From: Ramlibacter tataouinensis
GTDB taxonomy: Bacteria > Pseudomonadota > Gammaproteobacteria > Burkholderiales > Burkholderiaceae_C
Length of the DNA: 64,000 bases
Direction of reading: 5' to 3'
NCBI RefSeq assembly: GCF_027941915.1
Contig: NZ_CP116009.1
Coordinates: forward strand, 806,001 to 870,000
Both the position numbers and the translations under genes were made by a program. The notes under the pieces were generated by a model. The model ran no database searches, was not told the DNA's origin, and worked only from the letters and a program-made list of their open reading frames with translations. This document shows positions 62,194 through 64,000 of this stretch, one piece after another (position 1 is the first letter of the stretch; every line of letters begins with the position of its first letter).

Positions 62194-64000
62194 CTATTCC
62201 ACGCGCTCGATCAGCGCCGGCTTGAAGCCCAGGTCCGCCGCCTTGCCCTTGCGGCCGCGCGCGCCGCGGGCGTTGTTCAGCGAGCGGATCTCCAGCGTCT
62301 CCTCCCGCTCCTTGCCGCCGCGGCCGACCCCGGCCAGCCGCACGCTGCGGGTGTAGGCGGCAGCGCCGGCCAGCGCGTCCTTGGGCTCCAGGTCGATCAG
62401 CAGCAGGCCCCGGCCGCCGTTGGCCTGCGGGCGCAGCTCGCCGATCTCGAAGGTGAGGATGCGCCCTCCGGTGGATGCGCAGGCGACGTGGGTGGCCGGC
62501 GCCAGCAGGCCCGCGACCGCCGCCCCCGCCCCGGATGGCACGTTCGCCAGCGAGGGCTTGCACACCGTCTCGCCCGCGCCGCAGGTGATGAACGACTTGC
62601 CGCCGCGCTGGCGCGAGGTCATGTTCTCCACGGTGGCGAGGAAGCCGTAGCCGCCGCTCTGCGACAGCAGCAGCCAGGCGCCGGCCGCACCGGCGAAGTA
62701 GTGCACCACCTGGGTGCCCGATTCCAGGTCGATGAAGGTGGTGACCGGCTGGCCGTCGCCGCGCGCGCCCGGCAGCGTGGACACCGGAATCGAATAGATG
62801 CGCCCATTGCTGCCGAAGGCCAGCAGCGTGTCGACGGTGCGGCACTCGAAGGTGCCGTACAGGCCGTCGCCGGCCTTGAACGCGAAGCTGCCCGCTTCAT
62901 GGCCATGGCCTTGGCGCGCGCGCACCCAGCCCTTCTGCGACACCACCACGGTCACCGGCTCATCGACCACCCGCACTTCCGCGACCGCGCGCTTCTCGGC
63001 CTGGATCAGGGTGCGGCGCTCGTCGGCGAACTGCTTGGCGTCCTGCTCGATCTCCTTGACCATCAGGCGCCGCAGCGCGGCCGGGCTGCCGAGGATCTCT
63101 TCGAGCTTCTTCTGCTCCTCGCGCAGGTTCTTCAGCTCCTGCTCGATGCGGATCGCCTCCAGCCGGGCCAGTTGCCGCAGCCGGATCTCCAGGATGTCCT
63201 CGGCCTGGCGGTCCGAGAGGCGGAAGCGGTCGATCAGGGCCTGCTTGGGCTCGTCGCTGCCGCGAATGATGGCGATCACCTCGTCGATGTTCAGCAGCAC
63301 CAGCTGCCGCCCCTCGAGGATGTGGATGCGGTCCAGCACCTTGTCCAGCCGGTGCCGCGAGCGCCGCTCGATGGTGCGCTGGCGGAACTCGACCCACTCG
63401 GTGAGCATCTGCCGCAGCGACTTCTGCACCGGCCTGCCGTCCAGCCCGACCGACGTCAGGTTGATCGGCGCCGAGGTCTCCAGGCTGGTGTGCGCCAGCA
63501 GCGTGGTGATCAACTCGCTTTGCTCGATGCGGCTGGTCTTGGGCTCGAACACCAGCCGCACCGCGGCGTCCTTGCTGGACTCGTCGCGCACCGCATCCAG
63601 CACCGCCAGCACGGTCTGCTTGAGCTGCAGCTGGTCCTGCAGCAGCGCCTTCTTGCCGGCCTTGACCTTGGGGTTGGTGAGCTCCTCGATCTCCTCCAGC
63701 ACGCGCTGGGAGCTGACGCCCGGCGGCAGCTCGTGCACCACCAGTTGCCACTGGCCGCGCGCCAGCTCCTCGATCTTCCAGCGCGCGCGCACCTTGAGCG
63801 AGCCGCGGCCGCTGCGGTAGGCGTCGGCGATGTCGGTGGCGCTGCTGATGATCTGGCCGCCGCCGGGGTAGTCGGGGCCGGGGATCAGCGCGAACAGCTC
63901 GTCGTCGCTGAGCCTGGCGTTCTTCACCAGCGCGACGCAGGCGTCGGCCACCTCACGCAGGTTGTGGCTGGGGATCTCGGTGGCCAGGCCGACGGCGATG
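62194..64000 (-). CDS. parC: DNA topoisomerase IV subunit A, C-terminal part (cut by window edge)
   Basis: The gene continues beyond position 64000; about 602 codons remain. The visible part begins within the GyrA/ParC breakage-reunion domain (IAVGLATEIPSHNLREV, then DYPGGGQIIS). Next is the coiled-coil and C-gate region (EERQLVLLNIDEVI-like segment, DILEIRLRQLARLE), then ParC-type beta-pinwheel blades (VSQKGWVRARQG, FGSNGRIYSIPV). The active-site tyrosine is in the missing part. ParC decatenates chromosomes with ParE. It is a housekeeping gene and marks normal chromosomal context. Confidence 0.95.
   Translation of the reverse strand, partial: IAVGLATEIPSHNLREVADACVALVKNARLSDDELFALIPGPDYPGGGQIISSATDIADAYRSGRGSLKVRARWKIEELARGQWQLVVHELPPGVSSQRVLEEIEELTNPKVKAGKKALLQDQLQLKQTVLAVLDAVRDESSKDAAVRLVFEPKTSRIEQSELITTLLAHTSLETSAPINLTSVGLDGRPVQKSLRQMLTEWVEFRQRTIERRSRHRLDKVLDRIHILEGRQLVLLNIDEVIAIIRGSDEPKQALIDRFRLSDRQAEDILEIRLRQLARLEAIRIEQELKNLREEQKKLEEILGSPAALRRLMVKEIEQDAKQFADERRTLIQAEKRAVAEVRVVDEPVTVVVSQKGWVRARQGHGHEAGSFAFKAGDGLYGTFECRTVDTLLAFGSNGRIYSIPVSTLPGARGDGQPVTTFIDLESGTQVVHYFAGAAGAWLLLSQSGGYGFLATVENMTSRQRGGKSFITCGAGETVCKPSLANVPSGAGAAVAGLLAPATHVACASTGGRILTFEIGELRPQANGGRGLLLIDLEPKDALAGAAAYTRSVRLAGVGRGGKEREETLEIRSLNNARGARGRKGKAADLGFKPALIERVE

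Overview
The window is a high-GC (roughly 70 % by eye), densely packed piece of chromosome. It looks like a betaproteobacterium of the order Burkholderiales, most likely Comamonadaceae (Ramlibacter/Variovorax-like). The basis is the gene content (PaaABCDE with a TetR regulator, a TRAP carrier next to a 2-ketoacid oxidoreductase, fused indolepyruvate oxidoreductase), FNR-type boxes of the TTGAC-N4-GTCAA kind, and a lineage-type intergenic hairpin at about 19816-19855. This is inference from content; no rRNA marker is present. I see no tRNA or rRNA gene, CRISPR array, insertion sequence, phage or integron.

Layout. 1-9,200: glyoxalase I, an MFS exporter, a zinc-type CDF exporter, a cysteine-rich flavoprotein, three small envelope-type hypotheticals (two are overlapping paralogues), a divergent DUF2182/DUF1326 pair and a MocR-type regulator. 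9,270-19,750: a respiratory island. A diheme and a triheme cytochrome c converge on a leftward run of usp, hemN, a TauE/CcoH-like gene, ccoN carrying a CcoS-like N terminus, ccoO, a monoheme cytochrome c, sco, a CtaG-like membrane gene, cidA/lrgA and cidB/lrgB. Two FNR-like sites lie at its head. 19,860-27,390: a phosphoesterase/nucleotidyltransferase divergent pair, YitT with its own FNR-like site, two histidine kinases and topoisomerase IB. 27,420-35,040: an indolepyruvate-type oxidoreductase (two genes) followed by a TRAP transporter (dctP, dctQ, dctM), with a divergent LysR regulator. 35,130-44,200: an RlmN-like methyltransferase, a PAS-winged-helix regulator, and the phenylacetate cluster paaABCDE-paaR-paaZ behind a promoter with a palindromic operator. 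44,450-53,530: glucan phosphorylase, a D-amino-acid PLP enzyme, RidA, a PHB-depolymerase-like esterase, several small orphans, an NhaR-like regulator, a Tim44-domain protein and a YchJ protein. 53,870-64,000: a BCCT transporter, an Lrp regulator divergent from a giant fused 2-ketoacid oxidoreductase with a perfect inverted repeat between them, an AAC(3)-I-like acetyltransferase, a second RidA, a hotdog thioesterase and the 3' part of parC.

How the parts work together. Two indolepyruvate/phenylpyruvate-type oxidoreductases, a TRAP carrier and the full phenylacetyl-CoA epoxidase/PaaZ set together suggest oxidation of aromatic amino acids through aryl-pyruvates to aryl-acetyl-CoA, then ring cleavage. 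The respiratory island suggests growth under low oxygen with a high-affinity oxidase under FNR control. The most unusual items are the CcoS-CcoN fusion operon that continues into CidA/CidB, the chromosomal AAC(3)-I homologue, the PAS-winged-helix one-component regulator, and the IOR-TRAP operon.
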